Position numbers and translations under genes: made by a program. A stretch of DNA of 64,000 nt from Ilex aquifolium (taxonomy: Eukaryota; Streptophyta; Magnoliopsida; Aquifoliales; Aquifoliaceae), in assembly GCA_951799425.1 (NCBI GenBank), contig OX637391.1, forward strand, positions 51,927,069 through 51,991,068, given 5' to 3'. The notes under the pieces are model-generated. The model saw nothing but the letters and a program-made list of their open reading frames with translations. It had not been told where the DNA came from and searched no databases. Below are positions 24,313-35,658 of the stretch, in pieces. Numbering within the stretch: position 1 is the first letter of the stretch; each line of letters begins with the position of its first letter.

Positions 24313-27300
24313 ATTTGGCGCCGTCTGTGGGAAACGAAGCAAGCATGTCCCCAAAATCTTCGTATCACCCGGTTTGTGAGATCTGCCCAAACCAGGAGAT
24401 CGTTGATATATCTCGCGTTTGTTCGAATTTATAGAGCTCGGCCTTTCTTGTGGTATGAGTTATAGTTCTCGATCTGCATTTCAAACTCATAGCATTGCAG
24501 AATATCACCATGAAAGCCTCACAAGGATCTGATTGGTCACAAGCCTTATTCTCCAAAAGCTAAGACTTTCTTATTCTATGCATGGAAACTTGGTCTTTGT
24601 GCCATATGGATTGGTGGCATCCTGATGCTTCAACTTTTCCACGTGAACATGCTGCAAAAACTTTTATGTTAAGTTGTGTTGATTCGTCTTTTAGTGAAGA
24701 ATGACATTCTGCCACTACAATAACCCATCTCCTATGTAGACACCAAAATAAAGTAGGTCCTATGGCTTGCTCGGCCCCTTCATCTATATTTGGTTGCCCC
24801 GACCTCTTCATACTGGGTCACTCTAGGCCTTTAGCTTTTGCTCGGTGTCCAAAGAGGAGCTACTCAAGCGGCACAATCAGTCAATTACCGAATAGCAGCC
24901 ACACTAAAATAGACCATGGTTAACGCCATTACCCCGATGGAGGTGGCCGCTCATCTTACACTCCCCGATTGCGATGTATCAGCACTAAGCAAGCATAGGA
25001 GTTCCACGTAATTTATGTATCGAAGAGTCCTGGGATCTGAGAAATATTCCGACCATAGATAAGCAGTCGGCATTTAATCACTCAGCTGGTTGGGTTTCTC
25101 TGTATTTGTTTGCTCGTGGAGCTCGCCAACTCGGCATACACTTGTCATCATTTCGCATGATCATCCACGTCGGGATATCTCTTATATATTTATGACAGAG
25201 TTCAGCCAATACAAAGATAAGTGATCTCCCTTCTCACATTTAAATCAAGTCTGAATTGTGCCGTTTATGCTGCCATGTGAAGCATAAAAGTATAGTTTAT
25301 TAATTGCTCCTGAATATGCTTGTGTGTCGTGAGGAGTTCACGGATAGACAACTTCACATGATAATTATGGCTACCCACCAGTCCAACTCCCTGGGACCAT
25401 CTGCTCAAAGTCACCCTTTTTTTATCTTCACCATGGGATCTAGAAATAAGCCAGGTGGTCTTTCTATGTTGCTGGCACATATAAAGTGCAGATCCAGTAA
25501 AAGGACCCAGCTCGGTTTCTCCTCCTTGAGTTGTCTGTGCAACTTGGTCTCACTCCAAGTGCCGACTTAATTGTACATGAGACCAGTAGCTCAGCAGTCT
25601 TTTATAAGTACCACTGTTTAAGCTCAAGCCAAGAGCAAGTTCACTTCTCTTTTTGGGGAACCACATTAGAAGTTTCACCATTAGCAAAGACTAAAATAAT
25701 TGTTGTATTTGCTCCAGTGTCACTTGACGAAGATCACACTTGTGCACCCAAAAAATTATGCATGCCAACACAAGTACTTAAATGGCCAAAATCATGACAC
25801 GTGTAGGTGGGCCTAGTACAAAAGCAATTCTTCATGAATCTAGAAAAGTATAGATGATCAATTTCACATGTTATGACTAACAAGAAACAAAGAGAGGCAT
25901 GCATTTGTTTTTGCTTTCTCAGTATTGCAGAACCTACAAAGTGTAGGGTGTTGAGCTCAATTGGTTTTTGCCTCTCCGTGGTCGGTGCAACTTAAAGATG
26001 GTCGGCAAATATGAGCAGCTCATGGAATGGCATTCGGTCTTACCATCACCTGAAATTCAGGATCTGCGTTCAGCAGCCTCGATGCACCAAGCGGTGTTAA
26101 GTGATCCAGACGTGAATCAGGACCCATTACAGGAGACTTGAAACATGAAATTCATTTCTTCGACATTAGTACAAAAGTAAATCGGAGCCGATCACATGGT
26201 TGGTCTACCTTCAGTCGGGCTCCCCGACATTAGAAGTCTCTCAAAAAATGACATCAGCTCCACATCCCCGAGGAAACAAAAGTGCTTGGCTTCTCTCTGG
26301 GTCTGTTCAAGGGGATTTCGCTCGGTCTTTCTTATAACAGCATATTTCTAAGTGTTGAACCCGACTGGCCCGTGTCGGTGTATTCATGGTGCTCGGCGTT
26401 CCACACTGCCCGAGCCTTTCCCACAGGAGTCGGAGCTCGGCCTTGTTTCTCGGCCTCGAAAGTCCCCGTGTTTTGGCGTGACTTCGGGGAACTATTCACA
26501 GTGGGGGGCATATCTCAAAGACACGTTCTCAGAACAAAGGTCTCTCAGGTGGTCGGCATCACCTGTGACCAAGGGAAGCAAATTCATTTCTAAAAAACTC
26601 AAGCAGTCTCTGGGAGTGCTCAGCTTCACACCGGATAAAGGTCAACCACCTATGAACACAAGTGATCAGTCCACCGCCAAATGTTAGCTCTATATGAAGT
26701 GTTCCCCGAGCATTCAAGGAACATGACCATGACCCTGGGTTTCAGTCACAAGAGGGTGTCATTTTGAATCCCTCTCGGCAGTGATCGGTGCCTTACAGAT
26801 GTGACCCTTGGTTGCTCGACCTAGCGCCTACTGACGGTTGCAGTTGATCTCACTTCTCGGACACTGTTGTGAAGCAGTCGACGGTTCCAACTCAGACTCG
26901 GCGTACCATGAATTAATCAGCGGGGGTAAGCGGCAGGCGTACTATAACTGAATAAAGTGCCTAGAAGATCTCGGCGTCATACAGTAAATGAGAACTATTC
27001 TTTCGGGTCCGAGATAAGGATTTCCTACTTTCTTTAAGTACCCATCAGCCATGGTTGATCACCTTAAGGAAATCTAACAGAGGTCTTCGACCGGCATCAC
27101 TAGTTGAATCTCGGCTTCTTAGGTGGTCTGCCCCTCCTAGGGAGCTCTCAAAAGGCTTCTTATCTCGACAACACCGGCGGTGCCTTCACTATGTTTTCGG
27201 ATGCAATTCGATATTATTAATTGATCATGATTTACACCCATCAGTCGACGAACTGTGTCATTGCATGCCTCTAACGGGCACTATCATACAGTACACTCAA

Positions 27301-29128
27301 ACTACAAGCTTAAGGTGGTGGGCAGTCCACGATCCACAGCAGAATTCGAAATCCGAAAGCCTCGGTCTGACGCCCAGGTTTGCTCGGACCACCTCAGGCT
27401 ACCTTCATCAATCTCAAAATGCAACAGCCGATCAACATTTCTAAAGGGGATCAATGCTCGGTGTTATGAAGAAATTTATCGGTGTCGAGCATCAGTCAAG
27501 AAACTTCATCACATCGGCATTTACATAACTCTGCAAGCATCCAATCACTTCCTCGGTCTATCCTTCCTCGGCCTCTCTATGGGAGCTTCCTGAAGTCTCC
27601 TCGTGCATAGCTGGTACACAGGGGGACTTCCTAGGTGATCCGTCCATCACCAAACGGCGTTTGCCCTCTGCCCATGGACGAGACCTTGCTCGGTCTCATC
27701 CCTTGAATGTTCTCTGCAACTAGTGGCACTCCATCGACTTCGGAAACAAAGCTCTCTTCAAGAAATCACAAAGAAAAGGTAACATAGATTGGCAGGACCA
27801 TTTCTTAAACCCGAGCACTCGCAAACCACGCCAAGGGTGTTGCAGTGCGTGGAAGTCCGAGATCGAAGTTTGCTTTACTTCAACTTATCTGAGTCTACTT
27901 CACATCAAGCAGCTGGTTATGGTTCGCCCTCGGCCTCAAGGATTTTCTATGGCTATTCAAGTCAAGCAAGTGATAGATGGCGCCATGTGAACGGTTTGTC
28001 TTGCCGAGGTACTCATTCTCATATGTCGGCACCAATGATTGGTTCCAGGTGGTTGATCCATCACCCAAGATTGGTCCAAAGGTCATTTTGTGATTACACT
28101 CCCTGCGGGAAATCACCATTCTCGACAAAGGCAAGCCAAAGTGATGTGACTCACTCCCAAAGAAGTATTCATTTGGGTATTCCTCTGGGCATTTTGTCGA
28201 ACGCCAGTGATAGGTGCTACTGTATAGTGCACTCAAACTACAAAGTTCAGAGATGGGGAATAACTCAGTTCAAGTCAATGAAACCCGAGAGCTCCCGAAA
28301 TGCTCAGTCTAAACACCCTATTGGCTATCTATCTTGTCGATCTCTTATGAAGACGATCGAAACTTCATTGTTGCGGTTTGCATATGATCACACAATCATG
28401 CCAATCAACAGAACCAAGAGCGAGTTCTTGGTCATTCTCCTTGGATGCCTGTTGAATCAAGACGGCTACTCCGAAGGAGCAAAGACACTCGGCGTCAACC
28501 AGCAAGCTTGTTCGGCACAGTTGAGAGTTTGCTCGGCACGGTTGAGAACTTGCTTAGCACCGATTAGAGGCTAGTCGGCACAACCAAATCTCTTCAAAGT
28601 CATGAATATGAACTAGCAAATAGTAGATGGGTCTTTATAACTGCATGCCCAACACTCAGATTGGCCGCTCGCCATGAACCAAGTATGTTTCTCTCGGCAT
28701 AAGGATTTATGCCTCAGCAAAAGGAGCCTAGAAATGGAGTCAATATATTTTCAAAACTTGGGAAACAATTGATAATCGACATCATCAAAGAACCGAATGG
28801 CACCTCCATAGTATTCCGAAAAGTGTGTTATTACCTCAGACCGAAGGAGGTAGCCGGTGCAAGGCTCTCCCAGCTCACTTGAATGTGTTGATTTCCTCAA
28901 CGTGCCGAAACAGAGAGCTACATCAAGAAAAGACTCATGGGTCTGGACAGAAATTCTGACTTCCGACTAGTTCATGTAAATCAGAGCTTCAGGAGCTTTA
29001 CGAGAATGAGAGCTGAAGTAAGAGGGGACGAGCTCTTGACCCCTTGTTATTTTCTCTCGCCGAGCAACCAAGAATTAATGTCGAGTGGTATCACAAGCAT
29101 GAGAGTGGGGGGCACAAACTCAAGATAA

Positions 29129-29720
29129 AAGCCCTATATGTCTAGGCACAATGTGGGCTCCGGGCCCTAGAAACGGGTAAGCCTTTGCTCGGCCAAAGCA
29201 CCAAAAAGTCCTATTGTAGGCAAAAACCTCTCGAGAACGGGTTCAAGAACCTGAACTTGGGAGTACTCCTTGTGTAAGGAGGTGACATGAGACTCAGGCT
29301 CAGACATCGAACACGGATAAGTCTTTGCGTGGCCAAAGCACCCCAAAGCCCTATGTGATTAGGCATTTGATGGGCTCCAGGCCCTAGAAACGGGTAAGCC
29401 TTTGCTCGGCCAAAGCACCAAAAAGTCCTATTGTAGGCAAAAACCTCTCGAGAACGGGTTCAAGAACCTGAACTTGGGAGTACTCCTTGTGTAAGGAGGT
29501 GACATGAGACTCGGGCTCAGACATCGAACACGGATAAGTCTTTGCGTGGCCAAAGCACCCCAAAGCCCTATGTGATTAGGCATTTGATGGGCTCCAGGCC
29601 CTAGAAACGGGTAAGCCTTTGCATGACCAAAGCACCAAAAGTCCTATCGTAGGCATAAAGCTTTTCGGGGACAAGTTCAAAGATTTGGACTCGGGTGTAC
29701 TCCTTGCTTAGGGAGGTGAC
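29129..29720 (+). repeat. Internal tandem repeat, 217 bp unit, about 2.7 copies
   Basis: The landmark GGCCCTAGAAACGGGTAAGC recurs at a spacing of 217 bp (units anchored at 29158, 29375 and 29592). The first two copies are nearly identical; the third is more diverged. It lies near the 3' side of the young LTR element. Confidence 0.9.
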
Positions 29721-30845
29721 ATGAGATTTTGGGTGAGACCCTAGACAGTGCAATACAATTACACGGGAAAGCTAGACCCAGCGTCAACATTTCATGATGG
29801 GCATGAAGACACTCTCAAGAAGAATCTCACTGAATGAACCTTGAATTGCCTAACTACGGGTTTAATATATTCAAGACTCAATTCGACAAGGTACGCTTTT
29901 ATTTATTTCAATTAAAATGTTAATTGAACATGATAAGAAAGGGCGGGAATCAAACGCCCAGTCGATCATCAAACTTGGGACTATCGAGGCAAGGAACAGA
30001 TATGTTCGGGCCTTCTTTTGTGGGTATTCTAAAGGAGCCAAGATTCTTTGGTCCCTCTTCAGAGGACCTGGTGTATTCGGCCTTTCTTTACGAGGGCGAA
30101 CTTATTTTGGTCTTTCTCAAGGACCATGGTTATTTGGTCCCTCTTCAGAGGACCGACCATTATTGCCCTCTTTAGGCTCGCTCATGCTTGACGTTCGTCG
30201 CATCTGATTACGGTAATCTTTCTCGGGATTCAAATATTATTATCTTATTTGGGTGAGGTTGAGTTCCGGTTATGATTGTCCTATTCAGGGCTAGACTCTC
30301 TCCAGTGGCTTGTTATGGTTATATTTGGTATTTCATTACTCAACCTCTGAACAAGGCACTTCATTGTTGCTCGGCCTCAAGAAACACATCTGAGACCTCT
30401 ATATTCGACCTCTCTTCCATAAATCTATGTGTTCGGTCCTTCAGGGGCCAGGTATATTCGATCCTTCTTCGGGCCTATTGGGTTACTCTTCGGAGGGTAA
30501 ACGTACATGGTCTCTGTTTAGAGGAACAATGACATATGTTATTAACCTTTCTCGTCGGATCTATTTTTCTTGGAAGGCGCCTCATGATTATTTCATTCAC
30601 GGCTCAACTATTATTATCCTTCTCGGGATTCTATGATGAGAGTATCGAATTGTCTATACCATGGAAACGCCATTTATGGCACCAAGCAGATGCATTGTTC
30701 TGACTGATGAGTGGATCTCGGTATATCTCCCTCAAGTTGCACCCCGCCAAGAAAGGGTGTGGATATTATCTCCCGAGACATGAGTATTCTACATAGCTTT
30801 CATCTCCTTTTGGGTATTCAAAGGAAATAAAAGCTGGGGGGCAGT

Positions 30846-31305
30846 TGTTGGGACATTTCTGTCAAGTGGGTCCACCAGCCTCACTCCCAACGAAGGAATT
30901 GACATATATCACAAGTGGGACTTGCTACAATAAACAAAGGCAGGTAATGAGTGTTTTTAGTAGGCTAGCCATGCCTATTCTCTCTGCATTGACGGCTGCC
31001 CAGTCTATGATGGTAAGTGTCTCTCTAATTTTCTCTATATATATGGGTGAAGACCCAAAAAAGAGGGGGCCTCAAGTATGAGCACTTCAGCTCCATACTA
31101 CACACACACATATATTATTTTTTACACCCGCCTGTTCAGGCATTGATCGCAATACTGACTTAGGCATCGGAGGGGCCTCCCCTGGCTCAACGCCGGGGGT
31201 CCTTCTGACCTTTTTTTATCTTGCAGCTCATGGATTGGATGATATTCGAAGACTAGGGGCGCATCTCAACTCAGTTCAGTGATTGTGCGGATTTTTACCC
31301 CCACA
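30846..31305 (+). repeat. 3' LTR of the young LTR element
   Basis: Same length as the 5' LTR with two apparent differences. Followed by the target duplication ATTTA. Confidence 0.95.
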
Positions 31306-31310
31306 ATTTA

Positions 31311-32790
31311 ATTATATTTTCCAGTGAAATGCATTCCTCTCTTTCCCACTACAGATTTCAGTTACGAACTCAACAGTGTTGCTCCATCCCCTCCCTCCGA
31401 CCAGGTAACATGACAAGCACTACGATCAGTGGAGGAAAGAGAAGAGTGTTCTACAGCTTGCTAGATAAAGGTGAGATCACTCTAGTTCTTATATCCATTG
31501 TATTATTTACCCAGTTCAGAATTTTTTTTTTTTAATTTTGAAATTATATTAAATTTTCATCAGAATGTTTCTGCTTTTTTGTGTTTTTACTAATACATTT
31601 ATTATATTTAGATTTAGATATAGCAAATGATGAGAGATTGTTGCCCATTTCAAGCTAATATGTGAACTCAAGCTCAAAGTGGATCAAAGCATGCTAGCTT
31701 ACCACCAAGAAGTTTGAACTTCTTTGATTCCTTTTGCTGAACCATTTCTTCTACAAAAGGTTTTCTTCAGAATGCAGAACTTGTAGCTCAACGGTACATG
31801 ATCATAGATATGAGGTGTTTGCACATAAGTTATTAGTTTAATCTCACTGGATTTTTTGCAATTGTCTTCTTCTTCCATAATAAGAGTAGACAAATTCATT
31901 AGATATGGCCTAATTCTTAACTTCATTAATTGCCTTGATTTTCTGTAGTATGTTGTGGTGGATTACCTTTGGTATAAGTGGAAAGTTAAAGGCGCTCCAC
32001 AATAGAAGTGGCACAAGAATGGGTTTGAATTCGGGATTCAAGTTATGAGAGGTATAGCACGCAGGTGGTCAATGCAAATGCCCATATCTTAGATAGCACC
32101 AAGGTATTCTACCTCATTACCATATGAATTGTCTCTCTTGTGTGTAGAAATAGGGTATGGTTCATCATTGGAGTTCATATGTCGCAAATAACTAATATGT
32201 TGAAACTTGATGCAAATTCAATGCAAATAGAGATTGGACTATATAATAGATGTTATTCAACAAGTAAGGTGTTCTCTTTTGGTTCTTCGTAATTGGAGTG
32301 GAAGAATTCAAAATATTTTTTATTTTTTTTTATTGTGCATGCACTTCAGCATTGTTGCAAAGAATGTGCACACCGAAGAAGTTGAGGGAGTTGATGACGC
32401 TTATGTTTTACAAGCCCCCCAAGACTGTGCCTTCTTGCTTTCTCTAAGATTTTATTGAGGCAAGTTTTTCAATTTGCTATGCATAAGTTGATTTATTGTG
32501 AATTAAGATACATTGAGGGTGAAACTTGGCATGCTTCAGCCGTGGAAGCAACATCTCCATATCCAGGATAAGACTGCATACAATGGGCTACACATTTTCT
32601 AAAACGAACATATTCTCGCTGTCTAAAATGAATATGTCCCTATAACCTTTCCATGTGTTCGTTTAATACCATACCTTCTTTTGTCATGCAAATTAATAAT
32701 ACCATCAAATTAATTCCTCTGTTCTGTTTTTTTTAAATCTACTTGTAAATTCAATAATAAAAATAATGGCCCTAATCTGTTAATATTTCT
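31311..32790 (+). other. Helitron interior after the LTR element, unrecognised
   Basis: It includes exon-like, GC-richer patches (31320-31480 and 32340-32420), the former ending at a GTGAG donor-like site. They may be further captured fragments, but I cannot name them. The rest is AT-rich and intron-like. Confidence 0.35.
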
Positions 32791-32797
32791 TCACCAG

Positions 32798-32866
32798 GAA
32801 CTGTCTGGACCAGTATTGGTCATATCATCACCGCCATGATTGGAGCTGGTGTCCTCTCTTTCTCGC
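32798..32866 (+). pseudogene. Captured fragment of an amino-acid permease (AAP type)
   Basis: After an acceptor (TTCACCAG) the frame reads [20 protein letters not shown]. This is the signature around the first transmembrane helix of plant amino-acid permeases, usually GTVWTASAHIITAVIGSGVLSLAW. Similarity stops after about 23 codons. In intact AAP proteins this helix belongs to an 11-helix proton-coupled transporter; here only the start is present. It lies 66 bp before the acetyl-CoA synthetase piece, same strand, inside the Helitron. Confidence 0.8.
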
Positions 32867-32932
32867 GTCAACCACTGCACAACTGGGTTGGATTGCCTGA
32901 CCAGTTGCTTTGCTGTGTTTTGCTGCAAACAG

Positions 32933-33233
32933 CTTGCAAATTACTTGAAAGATATTGGTATTAGGAAGGGTGATGCTGCTGTTATTTACTTACCCATGCT
33001 TAGGGAACTGCCAATTGCAATGCTTGCTTGTGCACGCATTGGTGCAATTCACTCGGTATTGCACTGCTGCATTCCGTATTTTCTCCTAAGATTCTGTCTC
33101 TCAAAATTTTCTTAATTTCTGATTTCAAATTGTTCTTGTTTGTCAGGTCGTCTTTGCCGGGTTCTCTGCGGAGTCTCTTGCTCAAAGAATAATGGATTGC
33201 AAACCAAAGGTCGTGATAACTTGCAATGCTGTT
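32933..33233 (+). pseudogene. Captured two-exon fragment of acetyl-CoA synthetase
   Basis: The first exon (32933-33055) follows an acceptor (GCAAACAG) and reads LANYLKDIG, then [30 protein letters not shown] 91-bp intron (GTATTG...GTCAG) follows, and the second exon (33147-33233) reads VVFAGFSAESLAQRI, MDCKPKVVITCNAV. This is the N-terminal part of the AMP-forming acetyl-CoA synthetase fold (ACS; plastidial enzyme in plants). The ATP-binding and C-terminal parts are absent, so it has no activity. The kept intron shows capture from genomic DNA. A 91-codon open frame (32840-33115) runs into the first exon in its native frame after an unrelated start. Confidence 0.88.
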
Positions 33234-33239
33234 AGTGTC

Positions 33240-33990
33240 CCTCCATATATCGTTAGGCCATACTCTTGGGCGAGGAAATATTTTATTGAAAAGGAAAACT
33301 ATGTTAGGCATGGTTCAGGACCATTGGTTCTCCTTAACTCATTGTCAGTCTTTTCTAGCAATGGTGGCTGGTTTAAATCCCATCTGGTTGCAGTATAACT
33401 TAATTGTACATGATTCTTCAATGAACATTGCACATTGTGATTCATGACGACAAGGACACAAGGTAATCATTTCTGGTTGTTGAAATATCTCAGAGGCTTA
33501 TAGTCTCAATGCACATCAATGCTGCCAAGCTCAGACAGAGTATGTGGCAAAAATCATTCAATTTCATCGAAATCAAATTAAATATAAAAACACTAAACAA
33601 GTATCGATGTATGTGCTTATCTTGTCTCATAGTTACACATTTGTCTCTCTATTTCTATATCTAACGGACAAATTACCTTTATATACAAGTTTGGAGTAAC
33701 TACAAAAACACAATTATCTCATACTCTTACCAAAAGTTACAAGACGCTACTCTTTTTTTTTAATCTTAATGCTACCGAGGATAGACTACTTCCACAGTTT
33801 TAGTTGAAATTTTTTACTTTATGTAATTTTGATCTTCAAAATTGGAATAAAGTGTTTTTTTGTCCGATAAATACAATTGATTGGGACGTAAGTAGATCAT
33901 CTTATGTATATATGAGCTATAAAGCGTCTAAATAGTCCAATGTTCAAACAAGTTTACAGAAATCACTACTATGAAAGACACACTCAAAAT
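33240..33990 (+). other. Helitron 3' region, non-coding
   Basis: AT-rich DNA after the acetyl-CoA synthetase piece, leading to the 3' hairpin. No further exon was recognised. Confidence 0.45.
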
Positions 33991-33994
33991 GGTC

Positions 33995-34023
33995 CACGTG
34001 CAACGCACGTGTACACTAACTAG
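33995..34023 (+). other. Helitron 3' terminal hairpin and CTAG end
   Basis: Perfect 7-bp stem with a 3-base loop, then TACACTAACTAG. This is the terminator-like structure Helitrons use as the 3' boundary. Confidence 0.88.
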
Positions 34024-34094
34024 TATATATAAATTCGTGTATATATATATATTCATACACACATATACATATATATACATATATAAATTCGTAT

Positions 34095-34132
<38 letters not shown>

Positions 34133-34133
34133 G
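34024..34133. repeat. TA/CA microsatellite block, right half
   Basis: Continuation of the block at 18035-18254 beyond the Helitron; it shares AAATTCGTGTATA. Confidence 0.85.
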
Positions 34134-34142
34134 ATAACTTTA

Positions 34143-34705
34143 ATATTCTATATTTGTATGTCCTCCCTTGATTCATGCGATTTTTTTTTGGAAAGTGATT
34201 TTGTTTTCAAATTATATTTAATACACCTTCATTCATGCATTTTTTTTTTTTTTTTGGAAAGTGGTTTTATTTTCAAATTAATTTAATATCTGAAATAGTA
34301 TAACAGTGTAACAATAAAAGTGTAACAGCATAACAATAACAGTGTAACAGTCATTGTTACACTATTATACTTTTATTGTTACACTTTGTGCATGTGGTAA
34401 CAAATTTTAAACGGAGATGGACTGTTTTGAATAAAATTATGTGAAAATATATGTTTAACAAAATGTAATAGTACAATATTTTGTGTATATAGCTTGTTAC
34501 ACTGTTATTATTACACTGTTACACTTTTATTGTTACACTGTTATTGTTACACTACACTATTTCGGATATTAAATTAATTTGAAAATAAAACCACTTTCCA
34601 AAAAAAAATACATGAATCAAGGTGCATTAAATATAATTTGAAAACAAAATCACTTTCCAAAATTTTTTTGCATAAATCAAGGAAGGACATACAAATATAG
34701 AATAT
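34143..34705. mobile_element. Foldback element with long inverted arms
   Basis: The left arm starts ATATTCTATATTTGTATGTC and the right arm ends with its reverse complement. The pairing continues inwards (GGAAAGTGATTTTGTTTTCA facing TGAAAACAAAATCACTTTCC) for well over 130 bp. The centre has repeated TGTAACA/TGTTACA words that also pair. No coding content. It is probably a Mutator- or foldback-type MITE; no target duplication was identified in the AT-rich flanks. Confidence 0.75.
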
Positions 34706-34712
34706 ATATACA

Positions 34713-35658
34713 CTAGAGATAACCCGTGTCTGAAGGCACGGTGCAACGTTTTTTTTTTTTTTTTTGAAAAATGAAAAAATATTTATAGTGTAACGTAAAC
34801 CAACTGATTAATTTGGAGAAGTGAGGAGTGAAGATCTCTGATAGCAGTGGCGGAGCCAAAAATATGATCTAGGGTGGACACACTTTAAGTATAATAGATA
34901 AAAATAATGTGATATATTTATATTTTTTTTATATCGAATTTGATACTTAAAAATTTATTAAACATAAAAGGGGTATATTAGAAAAAAATTAATAAGATAA
35001 CATCTATACATTAAGAATCAATTATATAATTTATTTGACACAAATAGAAACAATATTCTATAATTTTTAATCTTCTTATAAATCCACATTTTACTCATTT
35101 TTGGCTATATATTCCATAATTTTTTAACCAAATGAGACTTCAACAAATCATACTAATATTCTAAGGAATCAATTTTAGTTTGCTAATTTTAAGAGATTTG
35201 GTATGGACTTTTTGTTGTTTTGTTTTAGTACCCAACTTGTTTGACCCAATTAATTTTGTTTTCACCAATGCTATTGAGACATAATTTGGGGATTTAATGT
35301 ATTATGACCATTGGATTGATAGTGTTGGGACTCATTGACAATCTAATGACCACAATCATTAAGTTCTCAAATTAAGGACCAATAGCATTACTCGTTTGTT
35401 TTTCATAAATTATTACAGTGGACTCAATTAATCCAAAAAAATATATTAAACATATATAACTAAATTTTTTTTTTTTTAGGGTGGTCCCAGGCCCCTCCTC
35501 CTCCTCCCGCCACTGCCAAAGAGAGAGAGTGAAAAGTGAGAAGAGGAATGACAAATTCAATCTGAATAATTTTAAGAGAAATATTGGTGGCCGTTAGATG
35601 AGTTTATTTGAAACCATCGGATGGGGCTTGTTGCAGCCGCCCTATTTTATATTATAGA
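34713..35658 (-). mobile_element. Short non-autonomous Helitron, reverse orientation
   Basis: Read on the minus strand it starts TCTATAATATAAAATAGGG after A and ends TTATCTCTAG before T. An imperfect CCGTGCC/ACACGG hairpin lies just before the end. It is 946 bp, of which 671 bp may be a nested hAT-like MITE. Another 5'-like end of the same family (GGCTTGTTGAAACCGCCC on the plus strand) lies at about 36410-36435, so a larger or second copy is possible. Confidence 0.65.
34845..35515. mobile_element. hAT-like MITE within the short Helitron
   Basis: Terminal words CAGTGGCGGA and CCGCCACTG are inverted and of hAT type. The interior is AT-rich and non-coding. No clear 8-bp target duplication was seen, so the call is tentative. 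Confidence 0.55.

Larger units (their letters stand above)
23853..31305 (+). mobile_element. Young LTR element without recognisable gag-pol (LARD-like)
   Basis: Two 460 bp LTRs (23853-24312, 30846-31305) differ at about two sites by eye, so insertion is recent, probably well under a million years. The direct repeat ATTTA flanks the element (23848-23852, 31306-31310). A TTTGGCGCCGTCTGTGGG primer region follows the 5' LTR and a GCTGGGGGGCAGT purine tract precedes the 3' LTR. The 6.5 kb interior shows no gag, protease, reverse transcriptase or integrase on either strand, so it is a large non-coding derivative that would rely on a partner. The leader resembles gypsy-type elements. It looks structurally whole at both ends. 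Confidence 0.92.
18255..34023 (+). mobile_element. Helitron, 15.8 kb, carrying host gene fragments
   Basis: The 5' end TCTATACTACTTT fits the plant Helitron start (TC, then TATACTAC). The 3' end is CTAG, preceded 8 bases upstream by a perfect 7-bp hairpin, CACGTGC-AAC-GCACGTG. The base before is A and the base after is T, the A/T target Helitrons use without target duplication. No Rep or helicase domain was recognised, so it is probably non-autonomous. It carries fragments of a LEUNIG-type gene, an amino-acid permease and an acetyl-CoA synthetase, with splice sites kept, so they were captured as genomic DNA. A 7.45 kb LTR element (23853-31305) inserted later; without it the Helitron is about 8.3 kb. 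Confidence 0.85.

Noticed and set aside
25265-25797. Opposed open frames in the young LTR element
   Set aside because: Overlapping on opposite strands, without domains; chance frames in non-coding interior.
27789-28574. 261-codon frame as a retroelement protein
   Set aside because: No gag, pol or other motif, biased codon content, no similarity seen to the other elements here. Kept as part of a non-coding LTR element.
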